Below, piece by piece: positions 43,120-53,151 of a DNA stretch of 64,000 bases. Location of the stretch: assembly GCF_001421965.1 (NCBI RefSeq), contig NZ_LMLP01000025.1:148966-212965 (forward strand). The letters are read 5' to 3'. The position numbers and the translations under genes are program-made. The notes beneath the pieces were generated by a model. That model saw only the letters and a list, made by a program, of their open reading frames with translations, ran no database searches and was not told where the DNA came from. Each line of letters opens with the position of its first letter. Position 1 is the stretch's first letter. Source of the DNA: Sphingomonas sp. Leaf67. GTDB lineage: Bacteria > Pseudomonadota > Alphaproteobacteria > Sphingomonadales > Sphingomonadaceae.

Positions 43120-43446
43120 TCAAGCCCCGGTCTGCGAGGCCATGCTTCCGCGTGGCTCGACGATCAATGGCACGGGGCCGGTCGCGGGACGAAGTCCTTC
43201 ACGCTCGGACGGCGATACAGGTGCAGTCGGATCGGGGCGAAAAGCCTCTGGTGCCCGGTCGCTGGCAGCGCGCGGCTTGTCCAGTGCCAAATCGGGAGCG
43301 GCATGTCCTTCGCTCGGTACCTTGCGTCGTGCAAGCAGTACACCGAACAAACCGACCGCGATCCCCGCGACCCCCAATGCCACGGTGCGCAGTGTCGAGA
43401 CACCCGCCTTGCGGGATTTGGGCTTTTGTTTCTTGTGCTTGGCCAT
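43120..43446 (-). CDS. Single-pass membrane protein, unknown, 108 residues
   Basis: It begins MAKHKKQKPKSRKAG, strongly basic, followed by one membrane helix (about residues 19-38, TLRTVALGVAGIAVGLFGVL) and a Pro/Arg-rich tail. By the positive-inside rule the tail is periplasmic. No family recognised. ATG 43444-43446 is preferred over the preceding ATG. It lies convergent with the TonB receptor. Confidence 0.5.
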   Translation of the reverse strand: MAKHKKQKPKSRKAGVSTLRTVALGVAGIAVGLFGVLLARRKVPSEGHAAPDLALDKPRAASDRAPEAFRPDPTAPVSPSEREGLRPATGPVPLIVEPRGSMASQTGA

Positions 43447-43498
43447 CAATCTTACCTCTTGCCTGTCAACCGGTCCAACGACCGGGCCACACGCAGGT

Positions 43499-43708
43499 TC
43501 AATCGTGGGCCAGCGTTTCCGACCGACGTACCGTCGCGGCTTCGCGGATCAGGCGCTGCTCGGTGGTGCGCTCGGCGCGCTCGGCCATTTCGGTCCACGC
43601 ATGCTCGGCACGACGGCAACGGTCACGGACATTGTCCAGCGTCGCGGCATCGGCATTGGCGCGTTCGACGGCGGCACGGGCGCGGTATGCTTCGGAGGTA
43701 TCAGCCAA
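43499..43708 (-). CDS. Small coiled-coil protein, unknown, 69 residues
   Basis: A charged, all-helical protein started by TTG at 43706-43708 (ADTSEAYRARAAVE) after a distant AAGGTCCC. The segment NVRDRCRRAEHAWTEMAERAERTTEQR is typical of small sphingomonad proteins of unknown function. No signal or membrane segment. It lies 68 bases downstream of the cold-shock gene and may be read from its promoter. Confidence 0.6.
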   Translation of the reverse strand: MADTSEAYRARAAVERANADAATLDNVRDRCRRAEHAWTEMAERAERTTEQRLIREAATVRRSETLAHD

Positions 43709-43739
43709 GGGGGCGGGACCTTTTTACTTGCTGGAGGAA

Positions 43740-43766
43740 GGTGCGGGCAGACGATCCGCCCGCACC
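43740..43766 (-). terminator. Hairpin behind the cold-shock gene
   Basis: GGTGCGGGC and GCCCGCACC form a 9-bp stem with loop AGACGATCC, 10 bases past the csp stop. Reading leftwards the following bases are TTCCTCC, so termination may be partial and let the small gene at 43708 be transcribed. Confidence 0.45.
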
Positions 43767-43776
43767 CACGAACCGA

Positions 43777-43989
43777 TCAGTCGGCGGCGGTCAGGTTCAC
43801 CGCGCTCACGCGACCGCGGCGATCCTCTTCCAGCTCGAATCCGACGCGCTGGTTCTGGTTCAGCGTCACCATCCCGGCGCGCTCGACGGCCGAGATATGG
43901 ACGAAAGCATCTTCGCCGCCATTATCCGGCGCGATGAAGCCATAGCCCTTGTCCATGTTGAAGAATTTTACGGTGCCAAGCGTGGCCAT
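43777..43989 (-). CDS. csp: Cold-shock protein (CspA family)
   Basis: A 70-residue single-strand nucleic-acid-binding OB-fold protein. RNP1 is KGYGFI (14-19) and RNP2 is DAFVHIS (27-33), both intact. It acts as an RNA chaperone. An ATG at 43987-43989 gives the standard MATLGTVKFF start; the longer frame upstream is noise. The space of about 180 bases upstream suggests a long 5' leader, usual for csp genes. Confidence 0.96.
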   Translation of the reverse strand: MATLGTVKFFNMDKGYGFIAPDNGGEDAFVHISAVERAGMVTLNQNQRVGFELEEDRRGRVSAVNLTAAD

Positions 43990-44118
43990 GCAGGTTCCTT
44001 TCGATTTGCAGGCGACGGAACGCCCATCACCCGCGCCGTAGACAGCAGGGAAAGAAGGAACATGCCGCAAAGCAGGACACCATCGATTTGCGACTGTAGC
44101 AAAGGCTAAATGGGGATT

Positions 44119-44146
44119 GACCCGCCCCCTTGCAAGGGAGCGGGTC
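44119..44146 (-). terminator. Hairpin behind the glycine-zipper lipoprotein gene
   Basis: GACCCGC/GCGGGTC arms enclose the palindrome CCCTTGCAAGGG, giving a long stem 29 bases past the stop codon, with a moderately T-rich tail on the leftward strand. Confidence 0.5.
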
Positions 44147-44174
44147 GATCGAACATTCAAACGGTCGTCGGAGG

Positions 44175-44591
44175 TCAGCGGCAGCGCACGTTGTTGCGAT
44201 CGATGGCCTGACCACCTGCCGCCCCGGCCGCCCCGCCGAGCAACGCACCCAGCAACCCCGAACCGCCCGGACGCAGTGCCGATCCGAGCACACCACCCGC
44301 AATGCCGCCGATGATCAGGCCGGTCGTGCCATCGGTGCGGCGGCAATAATAGCGGCCGTCCTGCCCGACATAGACGCGGTCGTTGCGCGACAGGCGACGC
44401 TCGCGATAGCGCTGATCGTCGCGGTAATAACGCGCGGCATCATAGCCGTTATACGATGGATCGGGCCGGTCATAGTCATAGCGGCCATAGCCGGCATCGG
44501 CATATCGCGGACCACCGCCGCCCATGCCGTAATCGGAGCATCCGGAAACAAGGGTGGCAGCGGCGACGAGGCCGAGGGTAAGCGCACGCAT
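44175..44591 (-). CDS. Glycine-zipper 2TM-domain lipoprotein
   Basis: A 138-residue lipoprotein: signal peptide with lipobox LVSGC (Cys18), a Tyr/Arg/Gly-rich middle (DYDRPDPSYNGY-like repeats), and a C-terminal glycine-zipper region (GLIIGGIAGGVLGSAL and GLLGALLGGAAGAAGG) that could pack in the outer membrane. It is related to the SlyB/OsmB-like 2TM group, which are envelope-stress lipoproteins of unclear mechanism. The final residues NNVRCR include a cysteine. Confidence 0.82.
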   Translation of the reverse strand: MRALTLGLVAAATLVSGCSDYGMGGGGPRYADAGYGRYDYDRPDPSYNGYDAARYYRDDQRYRERRLSRNDRVYVGQDGRYYCRRTDGTTGLIIGGIAGGVLGSALRPGGSGLLGALLGGAAGAAGGQAIDRNNVRCR

Positions 44592-44677
44592 GTCGACAGG
44601 TCCTTCGCTTGATATCGATCAAGTCCGAATGCCGCGCGGAAAGGGTTGTTCCGTCGATCTCGTCCGTGTCGCCGGCT

Positions 44678-44824
44678 TTACCAGCGCCCGCCCGCCGCTT
44701 CGATCGCGGCCAGCAACGTGCGCTTGCTGTCGGTTCGGTCGTTGCCGGGGTTGCGCGGCAGTTCGGGATTGCCGAGCGCGGCGCGGCGTTCCGTTAAGGC
44801 CGTAGCGCATCCGGCAGGGTCCAT
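44678..44824 (-). CDS. Small basic protein, 48 residues, unknown
   Basis: It begins MDPAGCATALTERRAALGNP and ends KRTLLAAIEAAGGRW. A KRxLLxAIExxGGxW ending is shared by small sphingomonad proteins of unknown function, so I think it is real despite its size. ATG 44822-44824 fits that family; the frame itself opens to 44998. It lies between the lipoprotein gene and uvrA. Confidence 0.5.
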   Translation of the reverse strand: MDPAGCATALTERRAALGNPELPRNPGNDRTDSKRTLLAAIEAAGGRW

Positions 44825-44970
44825 GCGCGGAGCCAACCAATCCTCGCCATTTGGGCTACAACTCCCGGATGCCCTAATCGCCTGCGCTTTCGCAGCGTGC
44901 CCGCCGGTAAATATCGTCCCGGTCGACGCCGGGATGAGAGCGAAACAACAGCCGGGCCTGTTCGATACCT

Positions 44971-44998
44971 GTGCGCGCGCCTCGAACGGCGCGCGCAC
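44971..44998 (-). terminator. GC-rich hairpin behind uvrA
   Basis: GTGCGCGCGCC and GGCGCGCGCAC form a perfect 11-bp stem around TCGAAC, starting 3 bases past the uvrA stop. No T-run, so it is either a weak terminator or a 3'-end protector. Confidence 0.45.
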
Positions 44999-45001
44999 CG
45001 G

Positions 45002-47965
45002 TCACTCTGCCGCCTGCGCCCTTACCGGGTCAAGCAACGGCTTGAGATACTTCCCCGTGAAGCTCCCGTCGACTGCCGCGACCTTCTCGGGCGTGCCTTC
45101 GGCAACCACGCGACCGCCCTTCACGCCACCCTCCGGTCCCATGTCCAATATCCAGTCGGCGGTCTTGATGACGTCGAGATTATGTTCGATCACCACCACC
45201 GTATTGCCTTGCTCCACCAACTGGTGGAGCACTTCCAGCAATTTGCGCACGTCCTCGAAATGCAGGCCGGTGGTCGGTTCGTCGAGGATGTACAGCGTGT
45301 TGCCGGTCGCGCGGCGGGCCAGTTCCTTGGCCAGCTTCACTCGCTGCGCCTCGCCGCCCGACAGCGTCGTCGCCTGCTGCCCGACCTTGACGTACCCAAG
45401 GCCGACTTCGGCCAGCATCGCCATCTTGTCGCGGATCGGTGGCACCGCCTTGAAGAATTCGACCGCATCCTCGACCGTCATGTCGAGGACGTCGGCGATG
45501 CTCATCCCCTTGAACTTCACCTCCAACGTCTCGCGATTGTAGCGCGCGCCGTGACACACGTCGCAGGTCACATAAACGTCTGGAAGGAAATGCATCTCGA
45601 TCTTCAGCACGCCGTCGCCCTGGCACGCCTCGCAGCGGCCACCCTTGACGTTGAAGCTGAACCGGCCGGGCTTGTAGCCACGCGCCTGTGCCTCGGGGAG
45701 CCCTGCGAACCAGTCGCGGATCTGCGTGAACGCACCGGTATAGGTCGCCGGATTGGACCGCGGCGTGCGCCCGATCGGCGACTGGTCGATGTCGATCACC
45801 TTGTCGAGATGTTGCAGCCCGGTGATCTTGTCATGCTTGCCCTGCACGATCCGCGCGCCGTTCAGCGTGCGGGCGGCGGCGGCATAGAGGGTGTCGATCG
45901 TGAAGCTCGACTTGCCCGATCCCGACACGCCGGTGATGCACGTAAAGGTGCCCAGCGGCAACGACGCGGTGACGCCGGTCAGGTTGTTGGCGGTGGCGTT
46001 GTGCACCGTCAGCTTCTTGCCATTGCCCTTGCGCCGCTTGTCGGGCAGCGGCACCGACCGGGTGCCGTTCAGATAGTCGGCGGTGATCGATCCCTTCGAC
46101 TTCAGCAGCTGTTTCAGCGTTCCCTTGGCAACGACCTCGCCACCATGGACGCCCGCGCCCGGCCCCATGTCGATGACATAATCGGCGCTGCGGATCGCAT
46201 CCTCGTCATGCTCGACGACCAGCACGGTATTGCCAAGGTCACGCAGCCGCCGCAGCGTCGCGAGCAGCATGTCATTGTCGCGCTGGTGCAGCCCGATCGA
46301 CGGTTCGTCGAGCACATACAGCACCCCCGACAGCCCACTGCCGATCTGTGACGCGAGGCGAATTCGCTGGCTCTCGCCGCCCGACAGCGTGCCGCTGGTC
46401 CGGTCGAGGTTCAGATAATCCAGCCCGACATTGTTGAGGAAGCCGAGCCGCTCGACGATTTCCTTCAGGATCGACTGGGCGATCGCCTTTTGCTGCGCGT
46501 TGAAATGCTCGGGCAGCGATTCGAAGAACCGCAGCGCATCGACCACCGACAGGTGCGTGGCATAGGCGATGTCCTGCATCGCCACCTTCACCGCCAGCGC
46601 CTCGGGCTTCAACCGCGCGCCGTGGCAGGTCTCGCACGGCTGCGACGCCTGATATTTGGCCAGTTCCTCGCGCATCCACGCGCTTTCGGTCGACAGCATC
46701 CGGCGGTTGAGGTTCCCGAGCACGCCTTCGAACGGCTTCTTGACGTCATACGCCTTCTTGCCGTCGATGAAGGTCAGCGTCACCGGCTTGCCGGCGGTGC
46801 CGTGCAGGATCACCCGCTGCGCTTCTTCGGGCAGATCCTTCCACCCGGTGTCGAGCGAGAAGTCGTATGCCTTGGCCAGCGACCCCAGCACCTGCATGTA
46901 ATAGGGGGAGGGCGGGTTGGACTTCGCCCACGGCACCACCGCACCCTTCTTGATCGACAATTCGTGGTTCGGGACGATCAGGTCCTCGTCGAACTCCAGC
47001 CGTTCGCCAAGGCCGTCGCACGCCGGGCAGGCCCCTTGCGGTGCGTTGAAGCTGAACAGGCGCGGCTCGATCTCGCTGATCGTGAAACCGCTGACCGGAC
47101 AGGCGAATTTTTCGGAAAAGACGATGCGGTTGTCGGGGATGCCGGCGCCCTTCAGCTTGCCGGTCTGCGGCGCGGCCTCGGTCGCGCGGTCGCCCTGTTC
47201 GCTGGCGATCGGCGGGTTGCCCGGCTGCGCCTCCGCCACCGTCGTTTCCAGCAGGTCGACATAGGCTAGGCCGTCGGCCAGCTTCAGCGCGGTCTCGAAA
47301 CTCTCGGCCAGCCGCGTCGCTGCGTCGGGGTTCACGACCAGCCGGTCGACCACGACTTCGATGTCATGCTTGAACTTCTTGTCGAGCGCGGGCGCATCCT
47401 CGATCAAATGGACTTCGCCATTGATCCGCACCCGCTGGAACCCGGCCTTCTGCCATTCGGCCAGTTCCTTGCGATACTCGCCCTTGCGCCCGCGCACGAC
47501 CGGCGCGAGCAGCAGCAGCCGCGTTCCCTCGCGCAGCGCCAGCACCCGGTCGACCATCTGGCTGACCGTCTGCGCACTGATCGGCAGGCCGGTGGCGGGG
47601 GAGTAGGGCACGCCGACCCGCGCCCACAGCAACCGCATGTAATCGTAGATTTCGGTGACCGTCGCGACCGTCGATCGCGGATTGCGGCTGGTCGTCTTCT
47701 GCTCGATCGAAATAGCGGGCGACAGCCCCTCGATATGTTCGACGTTCGGCTTCTGCATCAGTTCGAGGAACTGGCGCGCATAGGCCGACAGCGATTCGAC
47801 ATAACGCCGCTGCCCTTCGGCATAGATGGTGTCGAAGGCAAGGCTGGACTTGCCCGAACCCGACAGGCCGGTGATGACCGTCAGCGTATCGCGCGGGATG
47901 TCGATATCGACACCCTTGAGGTTATGCTCCCGCGCACCGCGGACGGAGATATGGGTCAGGCTCAT
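45002..47965 (-). CDS. uvrA: Excinuclease ABC subunit A
   Basis: A 987-residue damage-recognition ATPase of nucleotide excision repair. It has two ABC modules: Walker A GLSGSGKSS near residue 35 and GVSGSGKSS near 650, each followed by an LSGGE signature (LSGGESQR, LSGGEAQR). Zinc-module cysteines appear in CPACDGLG, CETCHGARLK, CEACQGDG and CDVCHGARY. ATG 47963-47965 (MSLTHISVRGAREHNLKGV) is the natural start. The start overlaps the stop of the upstream small gene, and an SOS box lies 8 bases upstream. Confidence 0.97.
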   Translation of the reverse strand: MSLTHISVRGAREHNLKGVDIDIPRDTLTVITGLSGSGKSSLAFDTIYAEGQRRYVESLSAYARQFLELMQKPNVEHIEGLSPAISIEQKTTSRNPRSTVATVTEIYDYMRLLWARVGVPYSPATGLPISAQTVSQMVDRVLALREGTRLLLLAPVVRGRKGEYRKELAEWQKAGFQRVRINGEVHLIEDAPALDKKFKHDIEVVVDRLVVNPDAATRLAESFETALKLADGLAYVDLLETTVAEAQPGNPPIASEQGDRATEAAPQTGKLKGAGIPDNRIVFSEKFACPVSGFTISEIEPRLFSFNAPQGACPACDGLGERLEFDEDLIVPNHELSIKKGAVVPWAKSNPPSPYYMQVLGSLAKAYDFSLDTGWKDLPEEAQRVILHGTAGKPVTLTFIDGKKAYDVKKPFEGVLGNLNRRMLSTESAWMREELAKYQASQPCETCHGARLKPEALAVKVAMQDIAYATHLSVVDALRFFESLPEHFNAQQKAIAQSILKEIVERLGFLNNVGLDYLNLDRTSGTLSGGESQRIRLASQIGSGLSGVLYVLDEPSIGLHQRDNDMLLATLRRLRDLGNTVLVVEHDEDAIRSADYVIDMGPGAGVHGGEVVAKGTLKQLLKSKGSITADYLNGTRSVPLPDKRRKGNGKKLTVHNATANNLTGVTASLPLGTFTCITGVSGSGKSSFTIDTLYAAAARTLNGARIVQGKHDKITGLQHLDKVIDIDQSPIGRTPRSNPATYTGAFTQIRDWFAGLPEAQARGYKPGRFSFNVKGGRCEACQGDGVLKIEMHFLPDVYVTCDVCHGARYNRETLEVKFKGMSIADVLDMTVEDAVEFFKAVPPIRDKMAMLAEVGLGYVKVGQQATTLSGGEAQRVKLAKELARRATGNTLYILDEPTTGLHFEDVRKLLEVLHQLVEQGNTVVVIEHNLDVIKTADWILDMGPEGGVKGGRVVAEGTPEKVAAVDGSFTGKYLKPLLDPVRAQAAE

Positions 47966-48330
47966 GCGGTCCGTTCTATCTTCGTTCTTGTGGAATTGCC
48001 AGCGGATGACATGGGGGTGCCGCCTGCCGGTTTCGAGGGGGCCTTGCCACGCCAGTCGAGCGAGCGGCGGTTCAGCTCGGTCAGGTCGACCAAGCCGGCA
48101 ATCACCGCTTCGCCCAGCGCGACCGCGCGCGCCAGCGCCGCCGGATCGGCATGGACATAGGCCGGACGCGCGCTGACATGATCGTACCATACGCCGCCGA
48201 ACGCATTGTCGAGCAGGATCCGCTGGAAACAATGATCGACCCGCACCGGCCAGCCGCGTGTCCCCGCCAACCCCGGCAGTTCGCGCCGTGTCAGGTCGAG
48301 CCACCGCGCCTGCATCGCATCGGGGATCAT
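47962..48330 (-). CDS. Conserved hypothetical protein coupled to uvrA, 122 residues
   Basis: It begins MIPDAMQARWLDLTRRELPG and contains WPVRVDHCFQRILLDNAFGG and ARAVALGEAVIAGLVDLTELNRRSLDWRGK; I recall similar sphingomonad proteins annotated only as hypothetical or as acetyltransferase-related. No signal or membrane segment. It overlaps both neighbours by 4 bases (ATGA), so DUF1206 protein, this protein and UvrA are cotranslated. The last 15 codons coincide with the uvrA SOS box. Confidence 0.75.
   Translation of the reverse strand: MIPDAMQARWLDLTRRELPGLAGTRGWPVRVDHCFQRILLDNAFGGVWYDHVSARPAYVHADPAALARAVALGEAVIAGLVDLTELNRRSLDWRGKAPSKPAGGTPMSSAGNSTRTKIERTA
47973..47987. promoter_or_regulatory. 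LexA (SOS) box before uvrA
   Basis: GTTCTATCTTCGTTC is an exact GTTC-N7-GTTC alphaproteobacterial LexA operator (GAAC-N7-GAAC on the coding strand), ending 8 bases before the uvrA ATG and inside the end of the preceding gene. uvrA is a classic LexA target, so this is well supported. A promoter must lie within the upstream coding sequence. Confidence 0.75.
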
Positions 48331-49133
48331 GCCGGCAAATCGACCGAGATCCGCCGCCAGCGCGCCTCGACGAAGCTGTAGATGCCGAAGGCAACGAAGC
48401 CGAGACCGGTCGCGGTCAGCAGCCACCGCCCCCCGGTCTGGCTTTGCAGCGTCGCCAGCGCATGGGCCATGCCGCCCGCCTCGTCGGCATCGGCGGCCCA
48501 CGCCGCGCTGACGAAGAACAGGGCGATTAGCGCGAACACCAGCCCCCGCGCGCCATAGCCGATGCGGCCGATGGTGCAGACATGCTGGGGCACCGGCGTC
48601 CCCCCTGACATTTCGCGCGCGAAGCTGCCGTCCCACGCCTTCTTCGCCTGTTGCAGCGCCGCGCCGATCAGCCCGGCGGCGACCAGCGCCACCAGCACCC
48701 GCCCCAGCGGCTGGCCAAGCAGCCATGCCGTCCAGTCGCGAGTGCTTTCCTCGCCACCGACCCGGCCGCCCGCTTCGCGCGCATGAACCGCCAGTTTCGC
48801 GGCGGTCCATGCGAGGATGACGTGGGCGATGCCGCTGATCGCATGGCCGGCGCGCTTGAACGCACCCTTGGCGGTCGTGCCCTGCGCTTGCGGATCGGTG
48901 ATCGCCTCGGCCAGCCGCCACAGCGCATAGCCGGCAAGTCCCGCCGCCATCGCCGCCAATATCCATTCGCCGAACGGTTCGTCCGCAAGGCTGGCGATCG
49001 CACCCTGATTGTCGCCGACCTTGCCCCCGCGCAACGCCGCATCAATCGCGAACCAGCCGACGAGGCAATAGACGATACCCCGCGCCGCAAAGCCCAATCG
49101 GGCAAGGAGCGTGGCGCCGTGTCGGGTGGTCAT
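48327..49133 (-). CDS. DUF1206 six-helix membrane protein
   Basis: A 268-residue inner-membrane protein with three repeats of a helix pair (RLGFAARGIVYCLVGWFA; RAGHAISGIAHVILAWTA; RIGYGARGLVFALIALFF), the hallmark of DUF1206. Role unknown. The start could be GTG 49136 or ATG 49133; the latter is used. It leads the leftward operon with the 122-residue gene and uvrA. Confidence 0.85.
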   Translation of the reverse strand: MTTRHGATLLARLGFAARGIVYCLVGWFAIDAALRGGKVGDNQGAIASLADEPFGEWILAAMAAGLAGYALWRLAEAITDPQAQGTTAKGAFKRAGHAISGIAHVILAWTAAKLAVHAREAGGRVGGEESTRDWTAWLLGQPLGRVLVALVAAGLIGAALQQAKKAWDGSFAREMSGGTPVPQHVCTIGRIGYGARGLVFALIALFFVSAAWAADADEAGGMAHALATLQSQTGGRWLLTATGLGFVAFGIYSFVEARWRRISVDLPA

Positions 49134-49261
49134 CACGCAAGCCTTTCAAATCGTTTCGCCGCGCCAACCATTTACGAAGGGGTGCGGTTCCGGTCCGCAC
49201 CGACGCTTGCGCTGTCACGGCACCGCTGTCAGCTTTGCGGCAGGGAATGGGGGAGTGGGTA

Positions 49262-50074
49262 ATGCGACTGTTGCTGTCGGCTGCGCTGTTGATCGGGCCG
49301 GGGAGCGCGACGCCGCCACCATTGGCACCGGCCAGCCGCTGGACCGTCGAATATGCCGAGAAGATGTGCGTCGTCAGTCGCGGCTATGGCGACCCCGCGC
49401 ATCCGGTGATCGTCGCGTTCAAGCCAACGCCTTTCAGCGATCAACTGCAATCGGTGATCCTCGGCACCCGCGCGCAACTGGGCAAGGAAGGATCGCTCAA
49501 TCTGGCATTGGAGGCACCCGGACGTACCTTCGACAAGAAGCAGCCCGGAACCCGCGTCTATTTTCCGGACGGCGACAGAGCCGTGCTGACCTATTACATC
49601 AGCCGCGCCGAATTCGAAGGTCTGGTCGATGCCCCGACTTTTACCGTGCGTCCGAAAAGCGGGCCGGTCATTTCCGTCGCGCTGGCACTGAACAAGCCGC
49701 TGCTGGCCGCACTGGAGAAATGCGAAGTCAATTTGATGGAGCAGCTCGGCTATGATCCCAAGAAGCTGGCGGCCGTCGTTACACGTGCCACAAGCAATAG
49801 TCCGGCCGAATGGATCACGCAGGACGATTATCCCGCATCGGCGCTGATGAAGCACGAACAGGGCATGGTGGTCATCGCATGGACGATTTCGACCGCCGGC
49901 CGCGTGACCGACTGCAAAATCCTGCAATCTTCTGGATCGAACGATCTCGACAAGGCTGCCTGCGGTGCCATTCTCCGGCGCGGCCGCTACAGCCGCCCCG
50001 CGCTCGACGCCGCGGGCAATCCGGTGGAGTCCTATTCGACCCGGCGCGTCATGTGGCTGTTGCCGCACGGATAG
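49262..50074 (+). CDS. Secreted protein with TonB C-terminal domain
   Basis: A 270-residue protein. The N-terminus MRLLLSAALLIGPGSATPPP is a signal peptide. The last 80 residues are a TonB C-terminal fold (GMVVIAWTISTAGRVTDCKIL and AILRRGRYSRPALDAAGNPV). Residues 30-180 form an unfamiliar domain with YAEKMCVVSRGYG. Unlike true TonB it has no cytoplasmic membrane anchor or Pro-rich linker, so it is probably a periplasmic protein using the fold for something else. The frame also allows a start at 49235. Confidence 0.75.
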   Translation: MRLLLSAALLIGPGSATPPPLAPASRWTVEYAEKMCVVSRGYGDPAHPVIVAFKPTPFSDQLQSVILGTRAQLGKEGSLNLALEAPGRTFDKKQPGTRVYFPDGDRAVLTYYISRAEFEGLVDAPTFTVRPKSGPVISVALALNKPLLAALEKCEVNLMEQLGYDPKKLAAVVTRATSNSPAEWITQDDYPASALMKHEQGMVVIAWTISTAGRVTDCKILQSSGSNDLDKAACGAILRRGRYSRPALDAAGNPVESYSTRRVMWLLPHG

Positions 50075-50077
50075 CCA

Positions 50078-50536
50078 TCACCGCCCGAACGGCAACAGCG
50101 CCTCATATACCTCCAGCGGCGGCTTGTCCTTCACCGCCATCCCCTGCCGGAGCAGAAAGGCGTGGCGGACGATCTCCGCCTGCTGCTCGATCCCGTATGC
50201 CGCGAACGGCTTTCCCGGCACGATGGCATAGCGATAGGTGCACAGCGGATGCCGCATCAGCGGCAGCCAGTATCGCCCGCGATGCTGGGTCTGATGAATA
50301 TGCATCATCTCGTGCAGGAACAATGCCGCCAGATCGCGACCGGCGCTTGCGAAATCGTTGCGGTAGAGCGTGCCGCCCGGATGGAAATGGATGCAGCCGG
50401 TCGGCGCCATCGCGACCTGTTTCGGCTGAAAGAACGCCCATTTGGCATTCGCCACCCGCGCCCGGTCATACTCGATCGCATTGCCGAACATCGTTCGGGC
50501 AAGCTCGACTTCGGAAGGGGTCAGGGGTCGTTTCAT
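50078..50536 (-). CDS. HExxH metallopeptidase-like protein (Vgr-related type)
   Basis: A 152-residue protein with a zinc-protease motif HEMMH (FLHEMMHIHQTQ). The N-terminus LTPSEVELARTMFGNAIEYDRARV and FFQPKQVAMAPTG match alphaproteobacterial proteins loosely called Vgr-related. No signal peptide. Peptidase activity is unproven. It overlaps the copper-chaperone gene by one base (TGATG). Confidence 0.72.
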   Translation of the reverse strand: MKRPLTPSEVELARTMFGNAIEYDRARVANAKWAFFQPKQVAMAPTGCIHFHPGGTLYRNDFASAGRDLAALFLHEMMHIHQTQHRGRYWLPLMRHPLCTYRYAIVPGKPFAAYGIEQQAEIVRHAFLLRQGMAVKDKPPLEVYEALLPFGR

Positions 50537-50964
50537 CAGGGTGCCGGATCGCCCGCGGCGACCAGTCGGGCATCGACCGTCACTTTCGTCCCGTCGTCGA
50601 ACCCGAAGGTCAGCGGGACCGTGCCGCCCGCCCGCAGATCGTTCGACAGGCCGAACAACATGATATGTTTGCCGCCGGGGCCAAAGCCGACGGTCCCCTT
50701 GATCGCGACCTTGGCGAGCGGTTGCATCGCCATCATGCCGCCATGGCTCGCCATGCTCTCATGCAGTTCGGCCCGCGCGACCGCCGGGCTGGCGACGCTG
50801 GTAAGTACGTCGTTTCCGGACGATCCTCCCCGAACGATCGCATAGCCCGCCGCCGGCCGTCCCGGCACGGCGGGCAGCCTTACCCAGGCGTCCCGAACGC
50901 TCGGCCCTTGCTGGCATCCGGCCAGCAGGATCGCCGCCATCAACGCCATCCACCGTGTCTTCAC
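50536..50964 (-). CDS. Periplasmic copper chaperone PCu(A)C, lipoprotein
   Basis: A 142-residue lipoprotein (lipobox LLAGC, Cys17) of the PCu(A)C family. The copper motif is visible as HESM...MAMQPL...KHIMLF: a His and Met in ELHESM, then Met, then HIM, matching H(M)X10MX21HXM. Such proteins deliver copper to cytochrome c oxidase or protect against it. It starts at GTG 50962-50964; ATG five codons later is an alternative. Confidence 0.85.
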   Translation of the reverse strand: MKTRWMALMAAILLAGCQQGPSVRDAWVRLPAVPGRPAAGYAIVRGGSSGNDVLTSVASPAVARAELHESMASHGGMMAMQPLAKVAIKGTVGFGPGGKHIMLFGLSNDLRAGGTVPLTFGFDDGTKVTVDARLVAAGDPAP

Positions 50965-51008
50965 GCCCACGCTCCCGATCCGATACGGTTCCCTATGCCG
51001 CGCATAAT

Positions 51009-51039
51009 CTTGCGGCAAGCCGAACCCTGCCTATATCCG
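51009..51039 (+). promoter_or_regulatory. Sigma-32 heat-shock promoter of dnaK
   Basis: CTTG (51009-51012), then 17 bases, then CCTATATCCG (51030-51039). This is an exact match to the alphaproteobacterial heat-shock promoter consensus CTTG-N17/18-CYTATnTnnG. It sits 79 bases before the dnaK ATG. Confidence 0.75.
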
Positions 51040-51118
51040 CCTCCGGAACGACCCGCTTGGCACCTCCCCGTGCCGGTCGGGCCAGACATTATTTCAACCC
51101 GGGGGCCAATGAGGGACC

Positions 51119-53029
<1,911 letters not shown>

Positions 53030-53040
53030 AACGGAACGCC

Positions 53041-53150
53041 CCTCCTTCTCCCCTTCAGGGGAGAGGGCCGGGGAGAGGGGCAGTCGCGGGGCGGTTTCGG
53101 TTTGAAACCCCCTCTCCCAACCCTCTCCCCTGAAGGGGAGAGGGCTTTTT
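53041..53150. repeat. Paired CCCTCTCCCC palindromes between dnaK and dnaJ
   Basis: Two hairpins in inverted orientation: 53044-53067 (one G:T pair) and 53121-53144, each followed or preceded by a GGGAGAGGGG half, around a centre rich in GCGGTTT. The unit is the same family as 3841-3915, so it looks like a dispersed palindromic element that entered the dnaK-dnaJ junction. Confidence 0.8.
53121..53150 (+). terminator. Terminator-like hairpin with T-run touching dnaJ start
   Basis: CCCTCTCCCC-TGAA-GGGGAGAGGG forms a perfect 10-bp stem followed by CTTTTT, the form of an intrinsic terminator. It ends one base before the dnaJ ATG (53152), and its 3' arm is also the only purine-rich ribosome-site candidate. 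It could set a lower dnaJ level than dnaK or control its translation. Confidence 0.65.
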
Positions 53151-53151
53151 G

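Noticed and set aside
49262..50074. True TonB energy transducer
   Set aside because: It has a cleavable-type signal and no membrane anchor or Pro-rich spacer; only the C-terminal fold is shared.
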